From Helicobacteraceae bacterium (GTDB taxonomy: Bacteria > Campylobacterota > Campylobacteria > Campylobacterales > Sulfurimonadaceae): a DNA stretch of 33,652 nt. A program made the position numbers and the translations under genes. The DNA lies in NCBI GenBank assembly GCA_013138865.1, contig WTBY01000073.1:1-33652 (forward strand), given 5' to 3'. Of this stretch, positions 33,466 to 33,652 are shown piece by piece. The notes beneath the pieces are model-generated. The model was given only the letters and a program-made list of their open reading frames with translations, ran no database searches and was not told the DNA's origin. How positions within the stretch are numbered: position 1 is the first letter of the stretch; each line of letters opens with the position of its first letter.

Positions 33466-33533
33466 ATACAACAAAACATAGGAACGCAATAAATTACCTA
33501 GCGGCAATTTATGGTTCTATTCGACCGTTATAC
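33466..33533 (+). other. attC recombination site (59-base element)
   Basis: The 68-base segment has the full attC layout. Inverse core 1L is ATACAAC (33466-33472), then a five-base spacer, 2L ATAGGAAC (33478-33485), a central stem, 2R GTTCTAT (33514-33520), a six-base spacer and core 1R GTTATAC (33527-33533). 2L pairs with 2R except for one extra G, the extrahelical base that orients attC. 1L and 1R each match RYYYAAC/GTTRRRY at six of seven positions. The central stem ATAAATT/AATTTAT (33489-33495 and 33506-33512) closes a CC-TAGC-GG tip. It lies directly after a toxin gene and before a new promoter and gene. Confidence 0.8.
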
Positions 33534-33545
33534 TCACAATATTAT

Positions 33546-33574
33546 TTGACTTAATATGAAAAAATCATTATAAT
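33546..33574 (+). promoter_or_regulatory. Promoter of the BrnT-like toxin gene, probably leaderless
   Basis: TTGACT at 33546-33551 and TATAAT at 33569-33574 with a 17-base spacer make the best sigma-70 promoter in the window. The -10 lies six bases before the ATG at 33581 and no ribosome site is present, so the message should be leaderless. Confidence 0.7.
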
Positions 33575-33580
33575 ATAATT

Positions 33581-33652
33581 ATGGAAGCAATAGAATTTAA
33601 TTGGGATAAAAATAAAGCTAGAATAAATCTTACCAAACATAAGATTTCATTT
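33581..33652 (+). CDS. brnT: BrnT-family toxin, N-terminus only (runs off the right edge)
   Basis: The 24 visible residues include FNWDKNKARINLTKHKISF, matching the start of BrnT (DUF497) ribonuclease toxins, which read FeWDenKnxxNxxKHgvsF. BrnT is RelE-like and normally followed by the BrnA antitoxin gene, which would lie beyond the window. It has its own promoter and follows an attC site, so it is probably the next integron cassette. Confidence 0.8.
   Translation, partial: MEAIEFNWDKNKARINLTKHKISF

Overview
The window reads as a low-GC chromosomal segment of a free-living Campylobacterota bacterium (Sulfurimonas, Sulfurospirillum or Wolinella-like). The evidence is the nrfHAIJ order of the nitrite-ammonification operon, tight ATAATG and ATGA stop/start overlaps, T-rich promoters that have a TATAAT box but mostly lack a -35 box, and Campylobacterota-like ExbBD, MsbA and surface-glycan proteins. 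Genus cannot be fixed from the sequence alone. No rRNA, tRNA or CRISPR array was seen.

Layout. (1) 1-1447 is a graveyard: the tail and right end of an IS3-family element that has cut off the 5' part of an integron-type tyrosine recombinase (intI), then an HD-GYP remnant. (2) 1474-3767 (+) is an overlapping operon of response regulator, histidine kinase, ExbB and ExbD. (3) 6606-3770 (-) is a GtrB/GtrA/GtrC-like glycan-modification cassette with a small membrane protein. (4) 6710-7330 is a lone DJ-1/PfpI-type gene. (5) 7385-19782 (+) is a surface-polysaccharide operon: MsbA-like exporter, sugar epimerase, rmlA, rmlC, rmlD, a MazF/PemK-RmlB fusion, methyltransferase, two glycosyltransferase-type genes and tandem asparagine-synthase-like genes. 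(6) 24612-19779 (-) is a convergent operon of five glycosyltransferases, divergent from a WaaP/InaA-type kinase (24671-25414) across a palindromic promoter. (7) 25648-30560 is nrfHAIJ. (8) 30621-33652 is a decayed integron: a second, frameshifted intI fragment on the minus strand, then outward-facing small genes, a cyclase-fold protein, a RelB/ParE-type toxin-antitoxin pair, one well-formed attC site and the start of a BrnT toxin.

How it works together. Regions 3, 5 and 6 build, decorate and export a rhamnose-containing, probably amidated and methylated O-antigen or LPS outer core. Rml enzymes supply dTDP-rhamnose, glycosyltransferases assemble the glycan, Gtr proteins add side sugars in the periplasm, and MsbA flips lipid A-core. 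The nrf operon takes menaquinol electrons to nitrite, giving ammonium, with its own CcsBA haem lyase for the CXXCK haem.

Most notable: an obligate MazF/PemK-RmlB fusion whose linker carries an IS-end-like sequence; two broken intI genes pointing toward each other across about 30 kb, with a structurally correct attC on the outer side of the second; tandem asparagine synthases with a sharp identity breakpoint; and a patchy distribution of CGATCG that sets core blocks apart from acquired ones.
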